Source: Anaspis maculata
Lineage: Eukaryota; Arthropoda; Insecta; Coleoptera; Scraptiidae
Direction of reading: 5' to 3'
DNA: 64,000 nucleotides
NCBI GenBank assembly: GCA_949128115.1
Contig: OX421962.1
Span: forward strand, 98,176,836 to 98,240,835
This document shows, in pieces, positions 46,990-59,080 of the stretch. The position numbers and the translations under genes are program-made. Under the pieces are notes generated by a model. That model did no database searches. It was not told the DNA's origin and saw nothing but the letters and a program-made list of their open reading frames with translations. Each line of letters starts with the position of its first letter. The first letter of the stretch is position 1.

Positions 46990-48840
46990 AATCTGAACGT
47001 CGTCGGCGAAAATCTTAAGTGTGCCTGGCACCGGGTGACATCCTAGAATAACGTTTTGCAAGTTAACGCAAAATCAACAGACACCGGTTGGTGATGGCTG
47101 TGCGCGGCCCGTTTTAAACCATTTCTAGAGAGCTCAGGAAACGTAAATGTTTGAGGACTGAACACGGCGCGGAGCTCTGTGCACAGAAAGCCAAACACGC
47201 TTTAATTATACATTTTTATACGGGACTTTATCTCTCCAGACCACAGTCCACAGACCATTTTTGTGCTAGCCAAATGAAAGCGCGTCTGGTTCTTTTAATA
47301 AATAAGTGAACAGGGTCTTTGCATTTTTGTTATTTCAAGTCCCAGCTTCCAGTCGCACTTTGGAGGCCAAGAGTCCAGGACCAAATTAATATGCTTTCAT
47401 TATGAAATAAATGTTCGAATTCATGGACCCTGCTGCAAAGTGAACTGGCACGGGGCTGTGAAGCGTCCCCAGAAAACGTTGTGGGGTTGAAGAAACGGTA
47501 TTATGCAGAATTGCTTCGAATTTTATTGGAGGGATTTCACGTTTGATATACGAGTCAATTGAAACTCTCGCTAGAGAGATGATACCGTATTTATGAAACG
47601 ATGACAATAAACTTGATAATATCCATAAATTATACCGGCCCGTTGCTTGACTTCATTAAAATTTTAATAGCCGACACCTCTTTTACAACCCGCGACTGGT
47701 TTCTATTCGTGCGGTGCACACACCCCAATTGAACAGTTCCGCTCAAAGGTTTTTAATACTCTTTTATTAATTTATTAGTCGTTAATGTCCGTTTAGATGT
47801 ACCCTCATATGACTCGACTTTATTTCATTAGCCGCGTCACATTATTAGAATATTATTGTCTATTCAAACGTGTGTGTGAACAAACTTCAATGATACGATT
47901 ACTTTCACAAGTGCAATTGAATCTGACATGAAGCGCAGCACGAAAATTTCCATTAGATTAATCAATTCCGTCGATGTATACGGAGAACACTGGAACAAAA
48001 GCCTAATAAGTAACATAAACCTGACAAAAGACAAATCCTTAATGAGGAACGGAGTTCGTTTTTCGCTGCTGAAAAATAATCGGCCATTGTTTCAGCTGCG
48101 AACAGTATCTGGTCTGGATTTCCGAGCTCCTCGTTCAATATTTTCTCTGCGGAACAACCTCCGACCATCAATTTTTTTTTTAATTAGTAGTTGGTGGGAC
48201 AGTAAAAGTTGCCAGTGACATTTTAACGCTCCGTTTTTGTTTACTTGATGCAACTGACAAAGAACGCTTTTATGTGTATGCTGCTCAGGATACGGGAGGG
48301 TCGTAAATGTAATTTTACTCGGTGCAGGCACTTTTGGTCGCGTAAAGGTGGTAACTGTTATGTTTCCTTCTGGAAAATTTCCTTGGATCTTTGACTTCTG
48401 AGTCTTATGAGCTCTAAAATTATTCCGAATTGGTTACTTGACAAGTGGCCAGTCGAGTCGCCGGCAAACAAAACATGGATTATGGTGAAATACTCATAGC
48501 TTCAAGTCTCAGATCTTGTTTCAAATCATCTTATTGTAAAAATCGTCAATTACGGCTTCACTTTAAGCTCCATCATTCAAGTCCGGTCTCGATAACCCAG
48601 GCCTGTTCTACATTTTCAACAGGGAAATTACCAGGAAATTGGGAAAAAAATTGTTAGAAAATGCTCAGGAGCCAGTTACCTCTTGAAAACAAAAATAGTG
48701 AAAATCTGTTCACGGGATAGAAAGTTAGAAAATTTGCAGTTTTTCCAGAGACGAAAGCTCGGAAACCGCCAGATTTCGAAAATTTTCCATCCAAAAATTA
48801 ATTCAATCGTTTCTGCGACATTCATTCCCAGCATGTCTGC
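46990..48840. other. Low-repeat block, possible regulatory DNA
   Basis: No window-internal repeats. Homeodomain-like AT words occur, for example TTTATTAATTTATTAG at about 47762-47777 and CATTAAAATTTTAATAG at about 47654. Frames are short and without motifs. Confidence 0.25.
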
Positions 48841-48846
48841 ACCTAA

Positions 48847-48994
48847 TGGCGGCTTTACAGAACGAAAACTTCGTATGTCGCCGGCGACAGTGCCGCTGGC
48901 CAATACCTAGGATTCGATCTGCCTGTACTCCCCACCTCCCTTCATGGAGTGGAGAACTATCGCCGGCGACATGCGAAGTTCTATAAAGCCTCCA
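48847..48994. mobile_element. TGGCGGCTTTACA MITE, copy B (148 bp)
   Basis: The left terminus TGGCGGCTTTACAGAAC and the right, read inverted as TGGAGGCTTTATAGAAC, are flanked by TAA (48844-48846 and 48995-48997). Inner GTCGCCGGCGAC words face each other. The core CGATCTGCCTGTACTCCCC is shared, inverted, with copy A at 18380-18597. The copy is internally shorter than A. Confidence 0.85.
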
Positions 48995-48997
48995 TAA

Positions 48998-49957
48998 AAT
49001 GGATATTTCGTGGGGCTCACCGCATGTCAAAGTTTGCATTGTAGTTTCTTCAAATTCAATTTCATTTTGAAAAAATTACCGTCGGAAAACTGGAACAGTG
49101 CCAATCTTTAAATGGGTCTACACGACGCCCAATCCAATCTTCTTTCGATATCAGTTGGAACTTTTCGAAAAAAGTCGATTCCCGAGCAGGAATGAATCTT
49201 TGAGTGGACTTCTATATCAAAGGCGAGTCGTCCTGGTCAAAATACGGGCGAAAGGCCCTCTTGGGTGGCTACGGCTAAATGAAATTTTGAAAATTCATAA
49301 CGCTTGACTGGGAAATGGTGGAAAATTACAACTGCAAGTTTAATTTGATTCTTTTGTTGTGTTGCTTCCAGTCAAATGCGGTCCCAATTCATCGGATAGA
49401 TTTTGAATAATGGAATGGCAAAATTTTGAACTTTAACATTTTTTAATTATTTGACAGATGACAGATAGGGCAATACTTCTTACTGTTCTGAACAGTTTTT
49501 TGTCATATGTATTTGTAATCAAAATAAAAAGCGGAATCTATTCCAACTATAAAATACAATTTGGTGTTCAATTTGAAAAAATCAATGAGGCATATGTACA
49601 ATATTTTAGTAAAGATTCAAAAACTAGGGAACAAAATTGCAAAGATCGATTTTTTATCTTGAAATGAACTTGAGAGAAACGTCACCAGTACAGGTAGAAT
49701 TTTTGAGTGAACACCTGTCCATAATTCGCGGAAAATGAGTGAGATTACGTGAATCCTCGGCTATTTGACAAGTATCACTCGAATTGTCAGAGCGATGGCA
49801 GCGCGACAGGGTTTTTGTAAGATCGATAGCATTGTTCAGTTTGCTCAAATTTCTCAATATCTTTTTGAAAATGCTCCACCCTTCACCAGTTGGGATTATG
49901 TAATGCGTAGGCGACTGAGCCAAATGAAAGGAGAATGGTGAAACAAATCTTCTATTT
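48998..49957. other. Non-coding stretch, no recognised feature
   Basis: Open frames are under 90 codons without motifs, and no transposon ends were identified. Confidence 0.35.
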
Positions 49958-50332
49958 AGATAATCGACGTTTCGTTGATTTCATTTCAACATCTTCCGGA
50001 CTTGGAAGAGAAATTCACGCTGAGAAAAGGCAGGATCTTCTCTTGAATACTACATAGTGGTCGCTCTATGAGAATACTCTACGCAGCCGCAACGCAATAA
50101 AGCGCAACTTTCTGATTGGCTCATGAATGAAGTCATCGCAAGACCTTCGCAACGCCGCGTATTCCACGCGAGCCAATCAGAAACGCTGCGTCTCGCGTTG
50201 TGGCTGCGTTGCGCATTTGATAGAGCAGCATCAAGTTTACTTATACAGCAATGTCTTGCTCCTCCTCAGCACTAGTTTAATTCCCAAGTCCTGAAAATGT
50301 TGAAATAAAATCAACGAAACTTCGACTATCTG
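49958..50332. mobile_element. Snapback element with a nested MITE
   Basis: The outer arms AGATAATCGACGTTTCGTTG and ATTTCAACATCTTCCGGACTTG (left) are mirrored by CAAGTCCTGAAAATGTTGAA and ATCAACGAAACTTCGACTAT (right). Between them, at about 50070-50232, is a second inverted-repeat unit. No coding capacity. Target duplications were not identified. Confidence 0.65.
50070..50232. mobile_element. Inner GC-rich hairpin MITE
   Basis: GCTCTATGAGAATACTC and GCAGCCGCAACGCAATAAAG at the left are mirrored by CGTTGTGGCTGCGTTGCGC and TTTGATAGAGC at the right, with inner CTGATTGGCT and AGCCAATCAG. It lies near the centre of the outer snapback element. Confidence 0.7.
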
Positions 50333-50570
50333 AATTTTAAAGATTAGTTTTACGTTTTCCGTTCTATTTGGATCACTCGCCTACACATTTTTTAATATTT
50401 ACCAAATATAACAGCGAGACACTCTCGCTCAATTTGTAGTTACAGTTGTTCTTCGTTCACATTTCATGCCATAACTTTGGCACTAGACAAAAAGTGATAT
50501 CTTCCATTCCCTGGACTTATTTTCAAATCTGTTATGGTCATAACCACTAATAAACCGATTCAACTTGTTG
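50333..50570. other. Short non-coding spacer
   Basis: Contains CATAACTTTGGCACTAGACAA-like wording typical of repeat interiors in this window, but no defined ends. Confidence 0.3.
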
Positions 50571-51640
50571 TGGTCCCGAAATAAACTGCGCAACAAATAT
50601 GTTGTCGCGAGGGAAAAATTGGTCCGAGTTTGAACCACAATAACTTTTGAATGACACAAACCATTTCGATTCTGTTTTGACGGTTAGCGAGCTCAGTCTT
50701 CCCGTTATTCACCTTCAAGAGCTGAAGATCAGGAAGGTCCATGTGAAATATCTACAGGGTGAAATGTAAAACAGTACAAAATTTTAACAAATTCCACGGA
50801 CTCCCATTTTTAGAATAATTTTTCTTCTCAAATGCAAATGAAAGGATCATAAAGCGTTATGTTTTAGCTTGCGCCCAGTTTTGAAATTTTTGTAATCGGA
50901 AGTATGGTTCTGACTTTATGATTTTTTTCTCTTGGAGGATGCTGATTTATCCTATCGCTACAGAGAAGACTATGTTAGTCTGATGATGGGAGGTTGCAAT
51001 TCACGATAATTGTTGCTTAAACAGTTCTCAGCAACTCAACTCGCAGACCATCTGGAATACCTTGATCAAGGCTTCAAGAAGGGGGCCCATTCAAAATGGG
51101 CTACACAGGTGTCTTCCTTAAAAATTGAATTTGATCAGATTTTCACAATTGAAACAAGCTTTCTTTGTGTATTTGACCTTCCGAACTTGATATTGATGGT
51201 CAGTTTTAGTTTTTGATGATGACAGGCTCCCTAGGCTAAAATAGTCTTCCTTGTAGCGACAGGATAAATCAGCATTCTCCAAGTGAAAAGAAATCATGAA
51301 GTCCGAACCAGAGTTCCGATTCCAAAAATTTCAAAACTGGGCGCAAGCCAAAGCATCACGCTTCATGATCCTTGCATTTAGATTTGAGAAAAAAAATTAT
51401 TCTAAAAACAGGGGTCCGTTGAATTGGCTAAAATTTTGCACTGTTTTACATTTCACCCTGTAGATTTTTTACATGAAGCTTCCTGATCTTCACCTTCTGA
51501 AGAAGAATAACGGAAAGACTGATCTCACTAACCGTCAAAGCAAAATCGAAATGGTTTGTGTCATTCAAAAGCTATTGTGGTCCAAAGTCGGACCAATTTT
51601 TCCCTTGCGACAACATATTTGTTGCGCAGTTTAGTTGGGA
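50571..51640. repeat. Palindrome of about 1.07 kb with ACAGGGTG boxes
   Basis: The arms 50571-50990 and 51210-51640 mirror each other around an asymmetric spacer of about 220 bp. Each arm has the box ACAGGGTGAAATGTAAAACA (50754 onward, and inverted from 51461). Outside the boxes, another 180 bp still pair, for example GCGCAACAAATATGTTGTCG against CGACAACATATTTGTTGCGC. No protein is recognised. The design matches the palindromes at 16-19.5 and 32.6-33.7 kb. Confidence 0.8.
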
Positions 51641-53690
51641 AAGTATATCTTTACAATCCGTCATAAAAATGCTTTTGCATAGTGAAAATTCATAGAAAAA
51701 AGCCCAAACCTACGTTCGCTTTCGTCTGCCATCTGCCCAGGCAGTAGAACTTTCCATTCATATCGTTCGTCTTCTGGCACATTTTGGTCTCTTCGGCATC
51801 GCGACCAAGTTGTGGAACGCTCGAATAAACCCGCCGATCATTTGCGTTGCACATTAAATTTTCTCCGATCATTATTAACATTTAAATTGGATTTCCGGAT
51901 CGGCTTAGCTGAAAATTATCTGAATTTGTGCAGCTCGAAAAAGGGTGAACAAACACGTAATTGATCGATACATTGTTATTAGCGCGAAGCCATCCCGTGC
52001 CACCCTCTTGTTTTCATAAGGTTTCTCCTCCTCCTGCCTCCTTATTATTACGCCAGGTGCGCGCTTCGACTGAATTGACGACGGGCTGAATGAATTGAAA
52101 GTTAAAAAATAAAATATCCCCGATGCCTCCGAAAAAGTCTGGGATTAATTTTAATTGGACAAACAGATGCTGGGGTGCGCGATGCCAAGAGAAATGGACC
52201 GAAGACGTGCAGAGATAAATTACATCGTTCAATCGAGCAGCGAGTGTGCGAGGGCAAATTACTGAGCTTGTTTAAGCATGCATTAAATCGGTCTAAAGCC
52301 GTCCGTTATTTCAACAATCCGAATCCAATTTTTAGTTTTAGGATTCACTTGGATACGTTGCAGCCACAAGTTTGATTAAAAATTCAAGTCGTGCGACATG
52401 CCAATGCAGAATATGTAGAGGCACCAGGTATTATTACCGAAAATAATGAATGATTTATCGGACGTTCCAGCCAGAGCGTGTACACTATAACATAGATCTG
52501 TGTATTATCAATTGAACTAAAAATACTCGCTGATGCAGTTCGAATGAGCCATTGTTTGGTAAATAAACCAAATTTTTGTGCTTTTCCTGCAAACGTAATG
52601 AAGTTTCAGCTACCAGTCGTATTCAACTTGTTTAATAAATTAAAATCATGGTTTCGGGAACACTGTATCCTGTCTAGTCGGGTCTCGCTTGCATGGTTTC
52701 CACTGGAATATATATTGTATTTAGTATAAGGGCCTCCCAACTTCATTTCCTCTGGATTTGCGAAGAGGATTTTAGGCTTGGGACGCGAGTAAGCTCACGC
52801 GAAAATTCGGCATGTGTTTTGAATTCGAACAAAAAAAAAGTGCGCGGCTTATTAGAGCAGAAACTAGTTCAAAAGTATGCAACTCATACTTAGTGAGCCA
52901 TTGCTCTCGCCGTAACACCCCGTATAGTTCCTCAGGCATTACGATTGCAGTCCGTGATTCGTATCGCAGGCCCTCCTGAAATAACAGCATGGCAAGAGTA
53001 GGAGGAGTTTTTGTTCGGTTATGTTACACTGGAGAAAATGCTTTTGATTTTCAAACACAACAAAGCGAAGTTTGAATGCGAAAATCGCATTACCGGGTCG
53101 CGTAAAGCCATGCATTCCGTAATTCCAAAGCCAAATATGCGCCGCAACGGCACAAATTCGCTTTTGGCGCTGTTGCGCGTTCTCCCGGCATCACATACGC
53201 GGAACGTGTTTCCCCATGTGATTTATTTGCTCTGATGTATGAAAAAGATAAAAGGACCCTCTATACATTTGTATTTTTGTAGTCGACGAAAAACTATTCA
53301 GCTCTGCCAAACAAACAACAATGGGCGTGGCGATAAAAAAATCCGGCGAAAGTAAAATGCGCTTAGGGCCTAATCCCCGGATTAAATTTTACACGAATAA
53401 AATGCCTACGAGCATAACACACCGGGTCGGTAGGTACGTTGGTTGTGGCGGCCAAAGCTAGGATATGCCATTGTGAAAAGTTAATGCCGCCGACTCTGCG
53501 ATCGTCGAAAGTGGGGGTCAACTTCCGCACGTTGTCATTTGTTGTTGTTCGAGCCAGCTCCATGTTGATGTTATCATCGAGCGTATCTCTTTGTGGGCTC
53601 CCTGGTATTAGCGGAGAACCGTGTACAGTTGTTCGCATATTCTGATTGATGGCTGCGGAATTGGCGTTCCCGTGCGTTTATCCCGAAATC
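51641..53690. other. Low-repeat block, possible regulatory or exonic DNA
   Basis: Mixed-GC sequence without window-internal repeats. At 53363-53638 the minus strand is open for 91 codons from an ATG. A second ATG inside it, near 53562, lies in the favourable context CAACATGG. The frame has no known domain. AT-rich homeodomain-like words and GC patches alternate. Either regulatory DNA or an unrecognised exon is possible. Confidence 0.25.
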
Positions 53691-54693
53691 TCGACCAATT
53701 GATGCCTTCCGGATTCCACTTTCACATGCACACCCAGGCTTCTTTACCTACACTGAATTGCAGTGGCGCTGAGAGGCTGCTCAAGACTAGGATGCAGGAT
53801 TTCAACTGGTTCTTTTTAAACAGAGGTTGTCAAACACCGGTGAAATTAAGGTCGAATTGTCTTGGTTATTTTGCACGAAAGCCCGTGACTGTTCAGTTCT
53901 ACATACAAGTCTGCAGCTGACGAACATAAACACCTAGTAGTGGAATGAATGCATTATTGCATATAATGTTCTCCATGAACCTGCCGTAAGCTTTCTTCGA
54001 TGTTCCCCTCAATGTTTCTTCTCAATGTTCCCCATTGAGGTCTGTTTCTTGGGAGTTGCTCCTTCTCTTCGGGTTTCTTGTATACAGGTGATTCCATGAG
54101 TGACCTTACATAAGTACCTACATCAATGGCAGATGGAGAACTTCAAGGCGAGTCAAGATCAACAGAAAAACATGTTTGTCCATGGTTACGAAGATACAGG
54201 GTGTTTTGTGTGTACACTATAAAATTTTGACAAGCTCATTTCTGGAACTATTGCAGATATTTTCGTTAAATTTTGTTAGCAGTATTCTTCTATTGGAACT
54301 CATCAAGATTGAATCTGAATTTATGGCCGGACTGGAAAATATGTTCCCTCCTGTTATTTGTTGAGGAAGTTCATTCTCTGACGACTTTTTTGTAAAACTG
54401 CTGCTATTGGGTTCGAAAAGGTGAGAAAGAATGCTACAAGAATCACTTTTCAATTAAGATGGCACCCCTAAACTGGCTCAACCAAATAATGTCAAAAAAA
54501 GTGATTTTTTTTTATATCTTCGACCGAACATATCTAATCGGACATGGGTTATTTAGACTGGTGCAGTTCTTGTAGTTGAGATTGACGAGTTCATTGCTTT
54601 TGAACGAGTAGGTTTGAACTGTCAACTCACGCGAGTCCTATAGTAAGATAACAAATCGTTTCTCAAATGTTGAATACGGGGACATTTTTAATT
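53691..54693. other. Non-coding stretch before the transposase remnant
   Basis: At 54196 the word ACAGGGTGTTTTGTGTG resembles the terminus ACAGGGTGTTTCA seen at 61311 and 62066. It may be the left end of the element that carried the transposase remnant downstream. No gene is seen otherwise. Confidence 0.35.
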
Positions 54694-55190
54694 TTTGTTC
54701 ACGGTTTCTGCAATGGCAATTCGAGAGTAGCGGCGAAGGAATACGAGAGAAGAATCAAAGAACACCGGCCAATGTAACGCTCTCAACCGTATTCCAATCT
54801 TCTAGCGATCACGGCAGATTTCCTCACAATCACAAGTACGCGAAAAATCGGGCAAGCACTGGGTATTTCGCAGTCAAAAGTTTGGCGAACTTTGAAGAAA
54901 AAAAAAAGAACGCATCACGCATCCTACTCACTCACTTACAAAAGGTTCAGATTCTTGAACCACTTGATAAAGGTTCACGTCTCGTTTTCTGTCGGTGATT
55001 TTCGGATCATCCAAGAGCCGTACGAAGAATTTTATTCACTGATGAAGCTGATGAATTTACGCGGGATGGTGTAACAAACCCAAGAAATCCTTATCCATGG
55101 GCACATGAAAATCCGCATGTTGTTGATCAGAAGAACTCGCAGCATAGATTTTCCTTAAATGTACACGGTGCGGAGTTGAGTTGTAGATGA
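54694..55190 (+). pseudogene. DUF4817-type Tc1/mariner-like transposase remnant
   Basis: The N-terminal part reads FVHGFCNGNSRVAAKEYERR, the DUF4817 pattern found at the start of many insect transposase genes. There is an in-frame stop at 54775, then a helix-turn-helix block STRKIGQALGISQSKVWRTL (about 54830-54890). After a frameshift near 54930 the frame continues with HLQKVQILEPLDKGSRLVFC, a TGA where the family normally has Trp (54996), RILFTDEADEFTRDGVTNPR (holding the first catalytic Asp of the DDE triad), WAHENPH and QHRFSLNVHG. It stops at 55188, before the second Asp and the last acidic residue. It is a truncated, broken copy. Confidence 0.85.
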
Positions 55191-55226
55191 TATCATTCGG
55201 AATTTCAAATGACATCACCTAAAGGT

Positions 55227-55985
55227 AATATTTCTGAAAAAAATATTTCGAATTTTTTAACTCTACCCCCTTTTTCCAAAAATTCTTATTTCTTTGATTG
55301 CTCAATTCAATATTCTCGATCTCAATTCTCTTCAATTTAGTCAGCGTAATTCTAAATAGCATCTAAGCAAAGAATTTTTGGTGAAAAAGTGCTACCCGTA
55401 CCCGAACTCACCCCATTGCTCTACCTCGAGCTCTACCTTGATGCATCGAATTGAAGGAAATTGAATTCTTTTGGCGAAAACTTTTTTTCTTTCAATTTTC
55501 AGCCCTCCCCCATGAAATTGGACATTTGGCGAATTTCTGAGGAAAACGGGGGTTTTAGAAAATTTTGAAAAAGATGTTTCCAGAAAAAGAATTTAATTAC
55601 CTTCATTTGATGAGTCATAAAGTTATGTTAAATTTTGAACAAAGAAGCGAATTTTGGTGAATTCTTTCTACAGAAATTATTCTCTCTCGATGCCAGGCAG
55701 AATGACGTTGACTGCATAGAAGATAATTGAAGGTTGGAGAATATTCAATTAGACAGTCAGAAAATTTTACGAAAATGGGGGGGTGAAGTTGAAAATTTTA
55801 AAATATTTTCTCCAGGAAGAGAATTTAATTCCCTTTAATTTTATGAATCGCAAAGTAGATGACATTTGAAAATTTGAAGTTTGGGTGGATGGGGCGAAGA
55901 GGTTCAAGATAGAAATTTCCCAATGGATGTTTTAGATGTTCCCCTTGATATAAAAATCGACCTGTTTTTGCTCGAAGAATTCTTT
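55227..55985. mobile_element. Palindromic repeat, same family as 12.6 kb
   Basis: The block repeats the layout of 12600-13405: CTCAATTTAGTCAGCGTAAT-like and CATCGAATTGAAGGAAATTG words on the left and inverted partners on the right, then a right-hand part (55908-55985, with TAGATGTTCCCCTTGATATA) almost identical to 13332-13405. No termini are visible. It lies just downstream of the broken transposase and may have truncated it. Confidence 0.65.
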
Positions 55986-56041
55986 ACTAGGAATCAAAAG
56001 TAATCAGGGTTGGAAAGTTCCCAAATGATCACCCGATATGT

Positions 56042-56300
56042 ACAGGGTGGCCCAACGAAAACGAAACAGACATCAGATTTTCAGGCACTTGACCTAATTT
56101 GTTTGTATACTATAATATGTTTACTAGAGAGGCATAAGCCCTGTCATCGGCTGGAAGGGGCTGTAACCCTCCAAAAACACTGGAATTAGCATTATCTTGA
56201 AAAATTTTCATTACATCGAAAAAAATAACACCGCTGTAAATACAATTGAACCAGCTTTAAAATGATGTATCAGTCGACCCCAATTGTCATTTGAAATTTT
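56042..56300. mobile_element. Left end of a GGGTGGCCCAAC element
   Basis: ACAGGGTGGCCCAACGAAAA at 56042 matches the termini of the element at 61726-62020. No matching right end was found, so the element is truncated or runs into the adjoining SINE-like sequence. The limit at 56300 is arbitrary. Confidence 0.5.
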
Positions 56301-56516
56301 CGAAGGGGCTGCCACCCTGACTACGGGGATGATACTTCATTGGGGTTTTGTTTCGATGACTTTCTAGTTTCATCCCTCTTCCCGGGGCATCACCGCACGA
56401 TAGTAGATGCCCCAGTACTAAGAGACGCGTGAGAGAAAGTTCATCTGGCCCAGTGCGGATTTGAACCCGGGACCTTCGCCTTTGAAAGCGAGGCCGAGCT
56501 TACCGTGCTACCCACC
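56300..56516 (-). mobile_element. tRNA-derived SINE-like element, second type
   Basis: On the minus strand 56516-56448 has an A-box-like TAGCACGGTAAG (56510-56499), an anticodon-arm-like CGC-TTTCAAAG-GCG segment, and the B box GGTTCAAATCC (56467-56457) in a plausible T arm. An unrelated body of about 150 bases follows, with TGGGGCATCTACTATCGTGC and GATGAAACTAGAAAGTCATC. The arms are imperfect, so it is not a functional tRNA. It differs from the SINE-like copy near 0.35 kb. Confidence 0.6.
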
Positions 56517-58200
56517 TTTTGACCTGCCATATTTTCAAACTCTATACAATTGTTTCACATTTTTCTGACCCATTTCCATGCATTTCTTAAGCTGCCTTTC
56601 AACCTTCCCATTCGCATGTGGCCCGATCAACGCGGATTACCATGTGAAGTGTACCTGAAACCTAAATTACCCCATGGATTTCTGGCATTAAACGGCGGTT
56701 TCTGTAATTTCCAGGTAGAAACATGATTTACGTTATCATGATGACCAACAAATGAAGAAAATGGAACTTCCATTTTGAAAACAAATGAAAATAAAAACAA
56801 AGTTCAAACAAAAACATTTCACCGACCATTAATTGCTATTATTCGAGGAACAGCAGCTCCCCATGAACAGATAAACTTCGCGATTTTATGGAAAAAAAAA
56901 TGAAAATACAATACCATGAGTACAGCATATAAATCTTTGAAATATTCCTGAGTAGTGGCGAAAAGGATCTGTGGAAAGGTGCTCAGCACGGATCTTTCCT
57001 ACATTCAAGGCATAGGTAGCCGTTCATTTCCATCAGCCATCACTCGAAAAACAACAAACTTTACGAATGGAAATTGAATCAAATGATCATAACAAATAAT
57101 TCTTTGATTGATTGATTTGAAGATTACCTACCTTGAAGGAAACGCTGAAATAAGTTGTTCAGAAAATATCCAAGAAAAACTGTTCTGGGGTATCTAAAGT
57201 AGGTACCCCACATGAGAACGGGAAGGTCAACTCTGGAGCGCGAGCTCAGGTACAGCCTATGCCCTATATAATAAGGACCAGACGTTCAGATCAAGCTCTA
57301 CGCCATAGAAAATCACGTCATAGCTGGCGAAGGAATATCGGAAGTTTCCAAGTGACCTGAACATAAACATTTTCAGTTAAAAAACCCAAATGGACATATC
57401 GACTCTCGGATTATTTTCCGGAAAAATATAGACCCTACAGCTCTTCAGGCTTTCTAATTGTAAATTACGAAACTAATTTTGAAAATTTTTTAGATAAGAG
57501 CTTTCAAATGTCTACAAACTTTCTACATCAAGTTCTGCACCAAGCAGTTGAATAAACGGTCATCAGGAACCAACCCTCACTCTGCCCTCACTTCAATTCC
57601 GTACCTACAAACAGCTTTTTTTTATTACACTAAGGCCATATGCTACCCCTAGCAGAGACATAAAAAGTGCAATCCTGGTTGCATCTATTTGATTTCGTTA
57701 CAAACAAAACGTAATTACACACATATGGCGGCGCCCACAGCATGCACGTAAACTCCAAGACCGCACCCCAACCCCTTCTCGTTCTACAATTGAGTCCATT
57801 TCCACCTAGCACTGTGCCCATAAAAAACTGTGTGCTGTAATAATTGATGTTTCGTACTGGTAAGAATATCGATTGCTATAAGCTAAAAATACCTCGTTCT
57901 GCGTTGCTGAACACACCCAAGTAGGGTTTTGTTGACCCCGCGAGACCAAAGCATACCTGGAAAGAACAAATCAATTAATAAAGCTGAAAGTACAACGTCA
58001 CAAAGTACATCAAAATGGGGGTGCTTGGGGCTCTTCCACTGAAGGTTATTGAGTGCAGTGTCCGCAAATTCGGACCCCCTGTGTAAGATGTAGAACTGCA
58101 GTGTGATTAATCCGATCGAAGGTGATTAGCATGGTTGCAACAATCATAATTATAAGTGAATCACAGGAAGTTAGCGGCTGGTATTAGAACCCTTTTCGTG
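56517..58200. other. Non-coding stretch, no recognised feature
   Basis: No transposon ends or coding frames above about 65 codons were found. The sequence is unremarkable. Confidence 0.35.
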
Positions 58201-59080
58201 TACTTGCGGTAGGTATTGCGTTTACAGGCCTGAGGTCTCACAGGTATAAACGTTGACGCACTAAAGTCCACGCGGATGACTCAGCTGAAGGGTTGGGACC
58301 GCCACCGGGCACCGCACAATCAACCATCGGTCAGTAACACCTGCTACTGGCGTTTGTATTTTATTACGTTATTTTTGTTACCCCCCATCACTCCGATGCC
58401 GGTTTCCGTCGATAATTATCAACATCACGACGATGTCGAACTCTTCGGGCGCTCTTTGTATGTTCCTTTTGCGTCCTCTGAGAGAAGGGGCCCGTGATCG
58501 GCTCTTCAGTAGCTTCGTTACGGCAACGTTAATATCTGCGTCCTCTGCGTCTGTCCGACGCCTGTCCCATTCTTCAGTTGCGTGAGGTGAAAAATACAGG
58601 TCGCATTAAGGTAATTGGTAAACGTCCATCTTCCATAAAACCGCTCTTACGACGTCTTTTATATTAATTTCGCTGGAGTTTAACGGGAACAAGGTGCGAC
58701 CCGGAGCAGCGGCGAAGCTCTCTCGCCAGCCGGCAGGTTGCGCGAGGTCAAATCGAGTGTCGTTCGAGTGTCGTGTGCCATTTCTTACGCTTTAAATTCG
58801 TTTTGTGCTCTTTCGAGCGTGAATGTTTGCAGGGGTTATTTTTTAAATGGATCTGGGGAAAGAAAGAAGTTTCAGCCATGACCACGGTCTGCAGCAAACT
58901 TTTAACAATAGAGCCAAACAAAAACGCCTCCAAACCAGTCACCCTTCGGGGTTTTTACACTGTAAAAAAAAATTGGAAAAAAAACAAAGAAACTATTACC
59001 AGTGACTCGATATCAAGTTGAGAGTTGCGACCGGCGTAATTAGAGATCGTCGTAACCATAATAACGGCCTATTTACTTTG
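58201..59080. other. Low-repeat block, possible regulatory DNA
   Basis: GC-richer sequence not repeated in the window. A long pyrimidine run ending ACAG on the minus strand (junction near 58957) is an acceptor-like signal, but a stop codon follows almost at once in the longest downstream frame. Possible regulatory or exonic DNA; unproven. Confidence 0.25.

Noticed and set aside
58748..58957. Minus-strand exon after a strong pyrimidine tract ending in ACAG
   Set aside because: In the phase of the open frame, a TAA follows the acceptor almost at once, so the acceptor and the frame do not fit together.
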